A stretch of DNA of 64,000 nucleotides, from contig JABZGR010000008.1 in the NCBI GenBank assembly GCA_015259125.1, positions 21,941 through 85,940 of the forward strand. Direction: 5' to 3'. Of the stretch, positions 35,407-45,269 are shown one piece after another. Positions within the stretch are counted from its first letter, which is position 1. Each line of letters opens with the position of its first letter. Source of the stretch: Alloprevotella tannerae. Lineage in GTDB: Bacteria > Bacteroidota > Bacteroidia > Bacteroidales > Bacteroidaceae. The position numbers and the translations under genes are program-made. A model generated the notes under the pieces. That model was not told the DNA's origin and ran no database searches. It saw only the letters and a program-made list of their open reading frames with translations.

Positions 35407-35515
35407 TTCAAAAAAAACGAGAGCGGGGGTATCAAATTCCATTTTTCTCCTCAGAAAATGGCATATAAAAACGATCAAAACCAGCCATTAAGGCCTTTAT
35501 GCTTATGCTTGCTTC

Positions 35516-36685
35516 TTATTTTTCCGGTTGCAAGCACTCATAGATTTCCTCTGCCACGCGCTGAGGAGCACCAAGTCCGCCTAACTGCTGTCGCATAGTT
35601 TCATAACCGGATAAAACAGCCTCATGTTTACACCCTTCCGGAAGGATATCGGCTAAAGCTTGGTGCACATTAGAGACCGTCATTTCATCGGCCACTAACT
35701 CGTTGACCACTTCTTGATCGCAGATGAGATTCACTAAGCTGATATACTTTACTTTCAGGACAAGCCGCCTCATAAAAGAAACCAACTTGCCGGCAGCCGT
35801 ATGATAGCAGACGACTTGGGGCACATTAAAGAGCGCCGTTTCCAGCGTTGCCGTCCCGCTCGTAACGAGTGCCGCCGTAGCATGCGAAAGTAAGGGGTAA
35901 GTTTCATTATGCACCAGATGCAAGTGTGCACGTTCATCGGCCGTCAACCGGGCCAAGACTTTTTCATAAAAGGCCGGATTAACGGCGGGAGCGCACGCTA
36001 TCACTAATTGATAGGTCTTTTGCAATAAGGGGTGAGCCGCTCGAATCATCTTTATCAAGTTGCGCTCTATTTCAGAAGCCCTACTACCTGCCAACAAGGC
36101 GATAATCTTGCGATTTTTCTCTAACCCGTGCTGCTCGGAAAAGTCTGCAAAAGTTGTTTTATAGGATGATTTGAAGCGGGCCACCTCTTCAACAGACGGA
36201 TTGCCCACATAGCTGATTGGGTAATGATGCTTCTGCTCAAAAAATTCGACCTCAAAAGGTAAAATCGAAAACAGACGATCAACGTAGCGCCTTATGCTTT
36301 TAATGCGATACTCCTTCCAGGCCCAGATTTTAGGCGCGATATAGTAGTAGACAGGACAAATGTTTTGCCTATGTACATACTTGGCCATTTTCATATTGAA
36401 ACCCGGATAGTCAATCAAGATCACACAGTCGGGGCGCCAATCCTTTATCTCCTTTTTACACCTCCGCAGCCCTTTCAAGATAGCAGGCAGATGCAGCGCA
36501 ACAGCTATGATGCCCATATAAGCCAAACGGCGATAATGGTAAAGCAGTTGCCCGCCTACCGCCTGCATTAAATCCCCTCCGATAAACCGAAATTCAGCAT
36601 CCGGATCCTTACGCTGCAAGGCCCGCATCACATCAGCCGCATGCAAATCGCCACTGGCTTCTCCGGCAATCAAAAAGTATTTCAT
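35516..36685 (-). CDS. lpxB: Lipid-A-disaccharide synthase
   Basis: LpxB joins UDP-2,3-diacylglucosamine and lipid X to form the lipid A disaccharide at the inner membrane. The 389-aa GT19 protein has the family start IAGEASGDLHAADVMRAL, the mid-protein CVILIDYPGFN and PKIWAWKEYR, LLAGSRASEI, and VTSGTATLETALF near the nucleotide-sugar site. All are complete. It is 29 nt downstream of surE and forms a pair with it. Confidence 0.95.
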   Translation of the reverse strand: MKYFLIAGEASGDLHAADVMRALQRKDPDAEFRFIGGDLMQAVGGQLLYHYRRLAYMGIIAVALHLPAILKGLRRCKKEIKDWRPDCVILIDYPGFNMKMAKYVHRQNICPVYYYIAPKIWAWKEYRIKSIRRYVDRLFSILPFEVEFFEQKHHYPISYVGNPSVEEVARFKSSYKTTFADFSEQHGLEKNRKIIALLAGSRASEIERNLIKMIRAAHPLLQKTYQLVIACAPAVNPAFYEKVLARLTADERAHLHLVHNETYPLLSHATAALVTSGTATLETALFNVPQVVCYHTAAGKLVSFMRRLVLKVKYISLVNLICDQEVVNELVADEMTVSNVHQALADILPEGCKHEAVLSGYETMRQQLGGLGAPQRVAEEIYECLQPEK

Positions 36686-36714
36686 ATCACAAAAGGGATT
36701 TCAAAGAAAGGAAC

Positions 36715-37485
36715 TTAGTAGTCCTGACGCAACTGCTTGACAAAATCGTAGGCTGTATTATCCATAGTAGTTGGCGTCACGGCAACATAATCGTGCGACA
36801 AGGCCCAAATATCCGTATCTTCCGCCTCCGGCTCCAGACTCTGCCGACTTCCTGACAGCCAATAATACTTCGCGGAATAGCCGGAGCGTTCGCAGTCTTC
36901 AATTTCGTTAATCCAGCGACTACGCGCCATACGGCAAATGCGAACTCCGGCAAACTTGTCGACCTTGGGGAAATTGATATTTAAGCACGTAAAGGGCGGG
37001 AATCTCCAAACCAGCGCCTTCCGATAAAAATCCAAGATATACGTCTTTAACGGCTGAAAGTTTGCATCATCTCTATGGTCACACAGCGAAAAAGCAAGCG
37101 CCGGAATCCCTTGCAAAGCCCCCTCGCAAGCTGCGCCCATCGTACCTGAATAATGACTATTCACACTCGAATTGTCGCCATGATTGATACCGGAAATAAC
37201 CAAATCAGGCTTTCGCTCCACTAAACGATTTAAAGCCAACTTTATGCAGTCGCCCGGCGTCCCCGTGCAAGCATAGACCTTCAAATGCTCTTCATCTTTG
37301 AGCATTTCTGCTTGAACAGGAAGCATCGAAGTTATAGCCAACGCATAGCCGGAGCGAGCGCTATCAGGCGCCACAACAATTATATCAGCTTCATCTTTTA
37401 GTGTGTCGATGAGGAAATTTATGCCTTTTGCAAAAAAACCATCATCATTGGAGATCAATATATAGGGTCTCTGTCTCTTCATCAT
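36715..37485 (-). CDS. surE: 5'/3'-nucleotidase SurE
   Basis: A metal-dependent phosphatase of nucleoside monophosphates. The 256-aa protein has ISNDDGFFAKGI (metal aspartates 14-15), APDSARSG (metal serine) and VISGINHGDN (metal asparagine). It diverges from parA, with a -7 element TAATTTTG on the minus strand at 37559-37552, and leads lpxB. Confidence 0.95.
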   Translation of the reverse strand: MMKRQRPYILISNDDGFFAKGINFLIDTLKDEADIIVVAPDSARSGYALAITSMLPVQAEMLKDEEHLKVYACTGTPGDCIKLALNRLVERKPDLVISGINHGDNSSVNSHYSGTMGAACEGALQGIPALAFSLCDHRDDANFQPLKTYILDFYRKALVWRFPPFTCLNINFPKVDKFAGVRICRMARSRWINEIEDCERSGYSAKYYWLSGSRQSLEPEAEDTDIWALSHDYVAVTPTTMDNTAYDFVKQLRQDY

Positions 37486-37578
37486 AATCTATTTATCTTC
37501 TTTGTTGTTAGAGGTAGAAAATCGTGCGATTCCCTTACTTTCGTAGGTCGGCAAAATTACGAAAAAAAGGGAGACTGC

Positions 37579-37609
37579 TTTCTAAATAGCCATATTTTTG
37601 CTACCTTTG
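37579..37609 (+). promoter_or_regulatory. Promoter of the parA group
   Basis: TTTC (37579-37582, one mismatch to TTTG) and TACCTTTG (37602-37609) are 19 bp apart. parA begins 59 nt later. Confidence 0.6.
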
Positions 37610-37668
37610 CCATCTATAAAAAGGCGTCGATACGACATTTGGCGTTCTTAACTAAGACGAATCCGTAA

Positions 37669-38445
37669 ATGGGTAAAATAATTGCATTAGCAAACCAAAA
37701 AGGTGGCGTCGGGAAAACGACCACCTCGATGAACTTGGCCGCTTCATTGGCCACGTTAGAAAAGAAAGTGCTTCTGGTAGATGCAGACCCACAGGCCAAT
37801 GCCTCTTCAGGCTTAGGTGTAGATCTAAACGAAGTAGACTCTACGCTCTACGAATGTATCATCAATCAGGGAAACATTAAGGAGGCCATCTATACTACAG
37901 ACATCGAAGGCTTTGACGTTGTGCCCTCTCACATTAACTTGGTCGGTGCAGAAGTTGAGATGCTCAACTTGAAGAAAAGAGAGTTTATCTTGAAGGAGTT
38001 ACTCACTCCGATTCAGGATGAATATGATTATATTTTGATTGATTGCTCGCCCTCATTAGGTTTAATCACGGTGAATAGCCTTACAGCTGCTGACTCTGTA
38101 ATCATACCCGTGCAGTGTGAATACTTTGCTTTGGAGGGAATAAGCAAACTTTTGAATACGATTAAGATCATCAAGAAGAAGCTGAATCCGGCATTGGAGA
38201 TCGAAGGCTTTTTACTGACAATGTACGATAGCCGTTTAAGGCTAGCCAACCAAATCTATGATGAGGTGAAACGCCACTTCCAAGAGCTCGTCTTCAAAAC
38301 GGTGATTCAGCGCAACGTGAAATTGTCAGAAGCTCCTAGTCATGGGCTGCCGGCAATACTATATGATGCAGACTCAACGGGGTCAAAGAATCATATGGCT
38401 TTAGCTAAAGAGATTATTCAGCGAGAAACGACTCCCAAACAATAG
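37669..38445 (+). CDS. parA: Chromosome-partition ATPase ParA (Soj)
   Basis: A 258-aa ParA with the deviant Walker A QKGGVGKTTT at residues 8-17, LLVDADPQANAS (Walker A') and YILIDCSPSLG (Walker B). It lacks an N-terminal DNA-binding domain, so it is the chromosomal type. ParA drives segregation of ParB-parS complexes by a nucleoid-bound ATP gradient. parB follows after 5 nt. I did not find a convincing parS near the pair. Confidence 0.96.
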   Translation: MGKIIALANQKGGVGKTTTSMNLAASLATLEKKVLLVDADPQANASSGLGVDLNEVDSTLYECIINQGNIKEAIYTTDIEGFDVVPSHINLVGAEVEMLNLKKREFILKELLTPIQDEYDYILIDCSPSLGLITVNSLTAADSVIIPVQCEYFALEGISKLLNTIKIIKKKLNPALEIEGFLLTMYDSRLRLANQIYDEVKRHFQELVFKTVIQRNVKLSEAPSHGLPAILYDADSTGSKNHMALAKEIIQRETTPKQ

Positions 38446-38450
38446 ACATT

Positions 38451-39344
38451 ATGGCTGTTCATAAAAAATATCCTGCACTCGGGCGAGGTTTAGATGCATT
38501 GATTGATAGAGATGAAGAAATTCATACCAGTGGATCTTCATCTATCAATGAAGTTGCCGTAGACCAAATCAACCCGAACCCCGACCAACCTCGACACGAG
38601 TTTGATACAGCTGCACTGACAGAGCTTGCAGAAAGCATAAAGCACATCGGCATCGTGCAGCCCATCACACTACGCCAAATGGAGGATGGAAGCTACCAAA
38701 TCATAGCCGGAGAGCGCCGATGGAGGGCCTCAAAACTTGCAGGTATTAAGACTATCCCTGCATATATTCGCACAGCCAACGACGAGAATATGATGCAAAT
38801 GGCGCTCGTCGAGAATATTCAGCGCGAAGACCTGAATGCCATTGAAGTGGCGTTGGCTTACCAGAAATTCATAGAACAATATAGCTGGACGCAAGAAGAA
38901 CTGAGCGCAAAAGTTGGTAAGAACAGAGCAACTGTAGCTAACTCGTTACGCCTATTAAAGTTGCCGGCGACGGTGCAAATGGCGCTCCAGAACAAGACAT
39001 TAAGTCAGGGACACGCGAGAGCCATCTTAGGACTTCCGGAGCCATCGCTACAACTCAAACTCTTTAAAGAGATCAATGAGCAAGGCTATTCTGTACGACA
39101 AGTTGAGGAAATCGTCAAAAAGATAAATAATGGCGAAACCGTAAATAGTGGACGACACACCATAAGAAATAGAAAGGCCGGCTTATCACCGGAATATAAT
39201 GAATTGAAGGAAAGTCTCTCTAAATTCTTCCAAACAAAAGTGCAAATGACTTGCTCACAGGAAGGAAAAGGTAAGATTACTATTCCGTTTACAAATGAGC
39301 GTGAATTGGAACACATCATTGCGCTCTTTGATAAAATGAGATAA
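38451..39344 (+). CDS. parB: Chromosome-partition protein ParB
   Basis: A 297-aa ParB/Spo0J CTPase. The start has KYPALGRGLDALI, the N-terminal domain has NPDQPRHEFD and the CTP motif AGERRWRASKLAG, the central helix-turn-helix region has KVGKNRATVANSLRLLKLP, and a C-terminal dimerisation part ends it. ParB binds parS and spreads along DNA. It is followed after 2 nt by the DUF5683 gene. Confidence 0.96.
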   Translation: MAVHKKYPALGRGLDALIDRDEEIHTSGSSSINEVAVDQINPNPDQPRHEFDTAALTELAESIKHIGIVQPITLRQMEDGSYQIIAGERRWRASKLAGIKTIPAYIRTANDENMMQMALVENIQREDLNAIEVALAYQKFIEQYSWTQEELSAKVGKNRATVANSLRLLKLPATVQMALQNKTLSQGHARAILGLPEPSLQLKLFKEINEQGYSVRQVEEIVKKINNGETVNSGRHTIRNRKAGLSPEYNELKESLSKFFQTKVQMTCSQEGKGKITIPFTNERELEHIIALFDKMR

Positions 39345-39346
39345 TC

Positions 39347-40078
39347 GTGAAGTATAATTCTTGGCTGTTTGTTGTCGTAACTTATGTGCTTTGTGTAAAT
39401 TGTTTTTCACTCAGAGCTCAAACAACTGACACTATACAAACAACACAGGAAAAAGCGATTGTAGCTTCTCATCTATCACATGAGCGAAAAAATGTTTTTT
39501 TGAAAGATTCGCTACTTAAGGAACTTGAAGACTCTATCGGCGTACAAGATCAAAAGTACATCAAAAACTTAAAGAAGAAGAAATTCACCCCTAATCCTCA
39601 GCGCGCACTTTGGCTTGCTTTGGTTTGCCCAGGTGCCGGACAAATTTACAACAAAAAATATTGGAAATTACCCATCTTATATGGAGGTCTGTTGGGCTGC
39701 ACTTATGCGTTTCTTTGGAATCAGCAAATGTACAAAGACTATTCGCAGGCCTATCTTGATATAATGGATAATGATCCTAACACGAAAAGCTACTTAGATT
39801 TGCTTCCTCCCAACTATGATATAACAGGGAAGGAAGATCAATTTAAGAAGATTTTCAAAAATAAGAAAGACTTCTATCGTCGGTATAGAGACCTGAGCAT
39901 ATTCAGCTTTATCGGCGTATATCTTCTTTCAGTCGTGGATGCTTATGTTGACGCTCAGCTCTCCGTCTTTGACATATCAAAAGATTTGAGCTTGCGCATA
40001 GCTCCCGCTATTATCAGTAACACGCAAAACTTTCGAACACAATCTGCATTTGGAGTAGGTTGTAGTTTGTCTTTTTAA
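39347..40078 (+). CDS. DUF5683-family envelope protein
   Basis: A 243-aa protein starting with GTG two bases after the parB stop. It has a signal peptide (about residues 1-25, ending in SLRAQ), a lysine-rich segment KNLKKKKFTPNPQRALW, then hydrophobic helices around LALVCPGAGQIYNKKYWKLPILYGG and FSFIGVYLLSVVDAYVDA. DUF5683 is a Bacteroidetes family of unknown role, regularly found between parB and the MltD-type gene. A link to cell-wall growth or division is a guess from position. Confidence 0.85.
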   Translation: MKYNSWLFVVVTYVLCVNCFSLRAQTTDTIQTTQEKAIVASHLSHERKNVFLKDSLLKELEDSIGVQDQKYIKNLKKKKFTPNPQRALWLALVCPGAGQIYNKKYWKLPILYGGLLGCTYAFLWNQQMYKDYSQAYLDIMDNDPNTKSYLDLLPPNYDITGKEDQFKKIFKNKKDFYRRYRDLSIFSFIGVYLLSVVDAYVDAQLSVFDISKDLSLRIAPAIISNTQNFRTQSAFGVGCSLSF

Positions 40079-40095
40079 GAATCACCATCATCAAT

Positions 40096-41466
40096 ATGAA
40101 TATAAAGACTCTCTCCATCACAGCTTGTATTGTAGGGAACCTACTTTTTTGCACTCAAACATCGGCACAAGATATAATAACGGTCCACGACTCTATAACA
40201 AATTCAGATGAGGAGTTTGATCTTCCTGCAGGTATGACTTTTGCGGAAGACTCCTTATTGCGCCAATGGCAAAATAAGAATTACTTATATCCGGACACAA
40301 CGTGCGAAAATCCGAATTTTAACCCCACATACACTGCCGACGTTTATCAAGATCGATTGAGACGCCTCTTGACCGTAATGGAAATGCCCTACAATCAGGT
40401 TGTGCAAAAGTTTATCGACCAATATAGTAACAGATTGAGACGTTCCGTTTCAATTATGTTGGGAGCCGGCAATTTTTATATGCCTCTCTTTGAAGAAGCA
40501 TTAGATCATTATAACCTCCCATTAGAACTAAAATATCTTCCTATCATAGAGTCTGCTCTCAACCCTACGGCAAAAAGTCGTGTTGGTGCAACCGGCTTAT
40601 GGCAATTTATGCTTCCTACAGCTAAACGCTATGATTTGGAAGTAAATAGTTTGATTGACGAGCGTTGTGATCCATACAAATCAACTTGGGCAGCGGCAAG
40701 ATATTTGAGAGACCTTTACAAGATCTACAAAGATTGGAATTTAGTAATTGCAGCCTACAACTGTGGCCCCAGTCAAATAAACAAAGCAATTCATCGCAGT
40801 AAAGGAGAACGCGACTATTGGAAAATATACCCCTATCTTCCTAAAGAGACACGCGGCTATGTGCCGGCTTTTATTGCGGCTAACTACATTATGAATTACT
40901 ACTGCGACCATAATATTTGCCCAATGAAGACAAAGTATCCCATTGTAACGGATACGGTAATGATCACAAAGGATTTAAACATACAACAGGTCGTAGAACT
41001 ATGTAATATAGATGCTGATCTTATCCGCACATTAAATCCGCAATACAAAACAGACATCATTCCAGGCTATTCAAAGCCAAGTTCATTATGTCTTCCTCAA
41101 AAAGAATTAAACTATTTCTTAGATTTAGGTGACTCCATATACAACTATAAGACAGAGCTGTATCAAAAGAAACGCTATGAAGTAGCTGTTGACGAAACAG
41201 AAATACCTGTTGAGAGACAGCAATACAGTAGCACCTTTACAAGGTATAGCAAGAGCAAGAGCAAGAGCAATGGCAGACACCTCAGTAAAAAAGAACGACT
41301 AAAAGAAAAAACAAGACATAAAGACTCAAACTCCAAAAGAGATAAAAAGAAATCTTCTTCAAAGAAACATGCCAAAGACTCTAAGAAGAAATCCTCTAGA
41401 AAAAATGAGTCAAAACCTTCAAAGCACAACAATAAGAATAGCAAGAAGGGAAAGAAGCGTCGTTAA
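40096..41466 (+). CDS. mltD: MltD-type lytic transglycosylase with a long basic C-terminal tail
   Basis: A 456-aa secreted enzyme that cleaves peptidoglycan between MurNAc and GlcNAc. Residues 1-24 are a signal peptide. The SLT domain has catalytic E152 in PIIESALNP, GATGLWQFMLPTAKRY and AAYNCGPSQ. A single weak LysM-like segment follows (about 293-335). Residues 384-456 are almost only K, S, R, N and H, starting SKSKSKSNG and ending KKGKKRR. Family members normally end in one or more LysM domains, so this tail is unusual. It is part of the parAB-rel group. Confidence 0.92.
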   Translation: MNIKTLSITACIVGNLLFCTQTSAQDIITVHDSITNSDEEFDLPAGMTFAEDSLLRQWQNKNYLYPDTTCENPNFNPTYTADVYQDRLRRLLTVMEMPYNQVVQKFIDQYSNRLRRSVSIMLGAGNFYMPLFEEALDHYNLPLELKYLPIIESALNPTAKSRVGATGLWQFMLPTAKRYDLEVNSLIDERCDPYKSTWAAARYLRDLYKIYKDWNLVIAAYNCGPSQINKAIHRSKGERDYWKIYPYLPKETRGYVPAFIAANYIMNYYCDHNICPMKTKYPIVTDTVMITKDLNIQQVVELCNIDADLIRTLNPQYKTDIIPGYSKPSSLCLPQKELNYFLDLGDSIYNYKTELYQKKRYEVAVDETEIPVERQQYSSTFTRYSKSKSKSNGRHLSKKERLKEKTRHKDSNSKRDKKKSSSKKHAKDSKKKSSRKNESKPSKHNNKNSKKGKKRR

Positions 41467-41503
41467 TAAAGTAGTCAACCCTCATTTCAAAGGAGAATAA
41501 ATT

Positions 41504-43768
41504 ATGGACGATCGACATCTCACATTAACGCCTCAAGAGCAAAAAGACGAGGACATTATACAAGCCGCCTTTCAGCATTTGTTGGACACCTATTTAGCTA
41601 CGAGCCACAGAAAGAAAGTGGAAATCATAACTAAAGCGTTCAACTTTGCCAAACAAGCTCACAAAGGCGTACGTAGGCTCTCTGGGGAGCCTTATATTCT
41701 CCACCCCATTGCTGTAGCTCAAATTGCTTGCGAAGAGATAGGGTTAGGCTCAACCTCTATTTGTGCAGCTCTTCTGCACGACGTAGAAGAAGATACAGAC
41801 TACACAAACGAAGATATAGCCAACTTGTTTGGGCCTAAAGTAGCAGACATTGTAGAAGGCCTCACGAAAATCAATCGTGGCGTATTTGGAGACCGAGACT
41901 CCCTACAAGCCGAAACCTTCAAAAAGTTGCTACTAACAATGAGTGACGATATTCGCGTCATACTCATTAAGATATCAGACCGCCTCCACAACATGCGGAC
42001 TTTGGCTTCTATGGCCAAAAGTCGGCAATATAAAATTGCAGGAGAGACATTATATATATATGCCCCCTTGGCCGATCGTTTAGGGCTGAATAAAATTAAA
42101 ACTGAACTTGAAGATCTCAGTTTCCGCTACGAGCTGCCCGAAGAATATGAAAAAATAACCCAACTCCTTGCCAACACACAAGAAGAGCGACGAACAATTT
42201 TTGATAGCTTCGTTGGTCCGATTCGTGCTACTTTGGACAAAATGGGTTTCAAGTACGCTATTCTGCAACGTATCAAGTCTCCATATTCCATTTGGTGCAA
42301 GATGCAAAACAAGCATGTCGTATTCAAAGAAATCTACGATATTTTAGCTATTCGTATTATCTACACCCCTTTAGATCGCTCGAAAGAAATTGATGAATGC
42401 TTTAGCATATATGGCGCCTTAACTCAGATTTACAAGCCACACCCCACCCGCTTTCGCGATTGGTTGAGCACGCCCAAGGCTAATGGCTATCAAGCTCTGC
42501 ACAATACATTTATGAGCAATGATGGAAAGTGGATAGAAGTACAAATCCGCTCTGATCGTATGGACGACATCGCTGAACAAGGATTTGCAGCCCATTGGAA
42601 ATATAAAGACAAAGAAGCAGAGCACGACGAAAGCGAGTTGGATAAATGGCTTGATTCTATCAAAGAGATCTTAGACGATCCTCAGCCGGACACATTAGAC
42701 CTTTTAGATACAATCAAACTAAACCTATTTTCCAAAGAAATTTTGGTATTCACGCCAAAAGGTGAAATTAAAACGATGCCCAACAATGCAACGGTTCTCG
42801 ACTTCGCCTTTTCAATCCATACCTTCTTAGGAGCTCACTGCTTCGGTGCCAAAGTTAATCATAAGCTTGTCCCACTCAGCTACCGCTTGAAAAGCGGTGA
42901 TCAGGTTGAAATCCTAACTTCCAACACGCAACACGCACAAGCCGAATGGCTAAACTTTGCCACGACGGCCAAAGCGAGAGGAAAAATTCAAGCAATACTC
43001 AGACACGAAAAGAGAGAAGTCATCAAAAAGGGCGAAGCGAAGCTAAAAGCATTCTTAAAGAAGGCCGGCTTAGAACTTTCTGCAAGTAATCTTGATAAGC
43101 TGACTAGTAGTCGCAGCTACATGAACAAGGACGAGTTCCTCTATGCTATAGGAAATGAAAAACTTTCCTTGAGCGAAAGCGATCTCAACACGCTATTAGG
43201 TAAGACCAGCACATCCGGTTGGCGCAGATATGTACCTTTTATGAACAAAAAAGCGCCTGAACCCCAAATTCTTAGAGAGAGCGACTTCTTAGAAGGACTA
43301 AACCACAAAAAGATCCTGACCATCACCGATGAAATCCTTTCTAAGAGTACAATGGCAACTTGTTGCCACCCTATTCCAGGCGATGATGTCCTAGGTTATA
43401 TCACACCACAAAAGACATTAGAAATACATTTACGCAACTGTCCCGTAGCCACAAAGCTCAAAACACGCTTCGGCAATAATATTGTTGCAACAAAATGGGA
43501 CACACATAAAGCCCAACAATTTCCCGCAGCTGTTTATATACGTGGCGTAGACAGCCAAGGCGTATTACACACGATAGCCGATACGCTAAGCAGTGAGAAA
43601 AGCTATGTTTTAAAGCGAATTACGCTTGATACAAACGATGGGATTTTCGAAGGGAAATTAGAATTTTTAGTCAACGACACACAAGACCTTAAGCGTATTA
43701 TTACTTCTCTGCAAAAACTTAGTAACGTAGAGAAAGCATATCGCATTGAGGATATCACGATTCAATAA
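41504..43768 (+). CDS. rel: Bifunctional (p)ppGpp synthetase/hydrolase (RelA/SpoT)
   Basis: A 754-aa stringent-response enzyme. The hydrolase HD domain is intact (H67 and H92-D93 in LLHDVEED), so it can degrade (p)ppGpp. The synthetase domain (about 240-390) has DILAIRIIY and NGYQALHNTF. TGS follows at about 405-465 (VFTPKGEIKTMPNNATVLDFAF), then a linker with TCCHPIPGDDVLGY and a C-terminal ACT domain. It ends one base before the next gene's ATG, so translation is probably coupled. Confidence 0.95.
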   Translation: MDDRHLTLTPQEQKDEDIIQAAFQHLLDTYLATSHRKKVEIITKAFNFAKQAHKGVRRLSGEPYILHPIAVAQIACEEIGLGSTSICAALLHDVEEDTDYTNEDIANLFGPKVADIVEGLTKINRGVFGDRDSLQAETFKKLLLTMSDDIRVILIKISDRLHNMRTLASMAKSRQYKIAGETLYIYAPLADRLGLNKIKTELEDLSFRYELPEEYEKITQLLANTQEERRTIFDSFVGPIRATLDKMGFKYAILQRIKSPYSIWCKMQNKHVVFKEIYDILAIRIIYTPLDRSKEIDECFSIYGALTQIYKPHPTRFRDWLSTPKANGYQALHNTFMSNDGKWIEVQIRSDRMDDIAEQGFAAHWKYKDKEAEHDESELDKWLDSIKEILDDPQPDTLDLLDTIKLNLFSKEILVFTPKGEIKTMPNNATVLDFAFSIHTFLGAHCFGAKVNHKLVPLSYRLKSGDQVEILTSNTQHAQAEWLNFATTAKARGKIQAILRHEKREVIKKGEAKLKAFLKKAGLELSASNLDKLTSSRSYMNKDEFLYAIGNEKLSLSESDLNTLLGKTSTSGWRRYVPFMNKKAPEPQILRESDFLEGLNHKKILTITDEILSKSTMATCCHPIPGDDVLGYITPQKTLEIHLRNCPVATKLKTRFGNNIVATKWDTHKAQQFPAAVYIRGVDSQGVLHTIADTLSSEKSYVLKRITLDTNDGIFEGKLEFLVNDTQDLKRIITSLQKLSNVEKAYRIEDITIQ

Positions 43769-43769
43769 T

Positions 43770-45191
43770 ATGAAAAAGTTTTACTTACTAATTCTTTCCC
43801 TCACACTGACTTGTGCAGCTTTTGCGCAGCCAAAAGCCAAGTACGTCTTTTACTTCATTGGCGATGGAATGGGCGTTAATCAAGTCAATGGCGCAGGAAC
43901 TTACTTGGCAGCTCTAGAAGGCCGTATAGGCATTAAGTCTTTGTGCTTTACGCAATTTCCTTATGCCGCATTCGTCACGACCTACTCCGCCACCAACGGT
44001 GTAACCGACTCTGCAGCCGGCGGCACAGCTTTAGCAACCGGTCATAAAACGAAAAACGGCGCTATTAGTGTGTTAAAAGACCTCCAGACGCCGGTTTACA
44101 GCGTTGCGGAAGCTGCTCAACGCGGTGGCGCCGCCGTAGGCATCTCTACCTCGGTGACAGTAGACCACGCCACACCGGCCGTCTTTTATGCCCACGCCGA
44201 GCATCGAAAAATGTATTATGAAATAGGCAAGCAACTGACAACGTCCAACTTTGACTTTTTTGGCGGCTCTGACTTCCATTCGCCGGCAAACAAAGAGAAG
44301 AAAAATTCAGAACCGGATCTATATCAACAAGCTAAGAATAACGGCTACACGATCGCTCGTGGCTATGCTGACTTTACGCAGAAAGCCGCCAAGGCAAAGA
44401 AGATGATTTTATTCCAACCGGAAACCGATAGTAAAGCCTTTCGTTATTCTATTCCTTACAAACTCGACCGCAAGCCGAGCAATCTTTCTTTAGAGCAGAT
44501 CACCCAAGCCGGCATCAGCTTTCTCACGAAGCAGAAAAAAGATGGTTTCTTCTTTATGGTTGAGGGCGGTATGATTGACTGGGCCTGCCACGGCAACGAC
44601 GCGGCGTCTTACGTCAACGAGTTAATTGATATGGACAAATGCGTACAAATTGCTTACGAATTTTATAAGCAACACCCCGACTCCACACTGATCGTCATTT
44701 CTGCCGATCACGAAACAGGCGGACTTTCTCTTGGCCGCGGACCTTACGAATTGCACCTCGATCGCTTAGCCTATCAAAAAACAAGCTTGGCCGAATACAC
44801 GCGCCACTTGAAAGCACTACACGAATCATTGAAAGAAAATTTCACCTGGGACGTTGTCAAAGCAGATTTGCAAACTAACTTCGGCTTTTGGGATAAAATA
44901 GAATTAACGGAGCAACAAACTGCGCGTCTCGAGAAAGCATACGACGACCTAATGACCGGTATTGCTGCCGGCAAAGAGGACATGTATAGCAAGAAAGACC
45001 CCATTACCTATGCAGCCGGACTGACGATGGATGAGGTTTCACTAATTGGCTGGCAAAGCGGTGGCCATTCCAATGGCTTTGTAGGCGCTTATGCTATCGG
45101 CGTAGGGGCTGAGGCTTTCCAAGGGCAAATTGACAACACTGAAATTCCCCGCCTAATTGCCAAAGCTGCAGGCTGGCAACTGCGTCCATAA
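43770..45191 (+). CDS. Alkaline phosphatase, secreted
   Basis: A 473-aa phosphatase with a signal peptide (FYLLILSLTLTCAAFAQ, cut near residue 19). Metal and catalytic parts: FIGDGMGVNQ, the nucleophile serine in VTDSAAGGTALATGHKT, GMIDWACHGND and SADHETGG. The ATG at 43770 is used because the signal peptide begins there; a TTG at 43746 lies inside rel. It probably releases phosphate in the periplasm. It ends the parAB-rel group before a strong terminator. Confidence 0.93.
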   Translation: MKKFYLLILSLTLTCAAFAQPKAKYVFYFIGDGMGVNQVNGAGTYLAALEGRIGIKSLCFTQFPYAAFVTTYSATNGVTDSAAGGTALATGHKTKNGAISVLKDLQTPVYSVAEAAQRGGAAVGISTSVTVDHATPAVFYAHAEHRKMYYEIGKQLTTSNFDFFGGSDFHSPANKEKKNSEPDLYQQAKNNGYTIARGYADFTQKAAKAKKMILFQPETDSKAFRYSIPYKLDRKPSNLSLEQITQAGISFLTKQKKDGFFFMVEGGMIDWACHGNDAASYVNELIDMDKCVQIAYEFYKQHPDSTLIVISADHETGGLSLGRGPYELHLDRLAYQKTSLAEYTRHLKALHESLKENFTWDVVKADLQTNFGFWDKIELTEQQTARLEKAYDDLMTGIAAGKEDMYSKKDPITYAAGLTMDEVSLIGWQSGGHSNGFVGAYAIGVGAEAFQGQIDNTEIPRLIAKAAGWQLRP

Positions 45192-45269
45192 ATAAGGGAA
45201 TTAGCAAGGCTCAAAGTAACAGCTTTTATCAACAGCGACGATTCGCAATGAAAAGCAACACATCAAATA

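Noticed and set aside
37486..38460. parS site near parAB
   Set aside because: I searched by eye for a TGTTTCACGTGAAACA-like site here and in the rest of the window and found no convincing match; the TCRYGA cores of family A differ from the parS core.
41175..41444. Antisense ORF opposite the end of the mltD gene
   Set aside because: Leucine/serine-rich translation is the direct mirror of the lysine/serine tail on the coding strand.
43746..43769. Longer TTG start for the alkaline phosphatase
   Set aside because: It would put eight residues before the signal peptide and overlap rel; ATG at 43770 is better.
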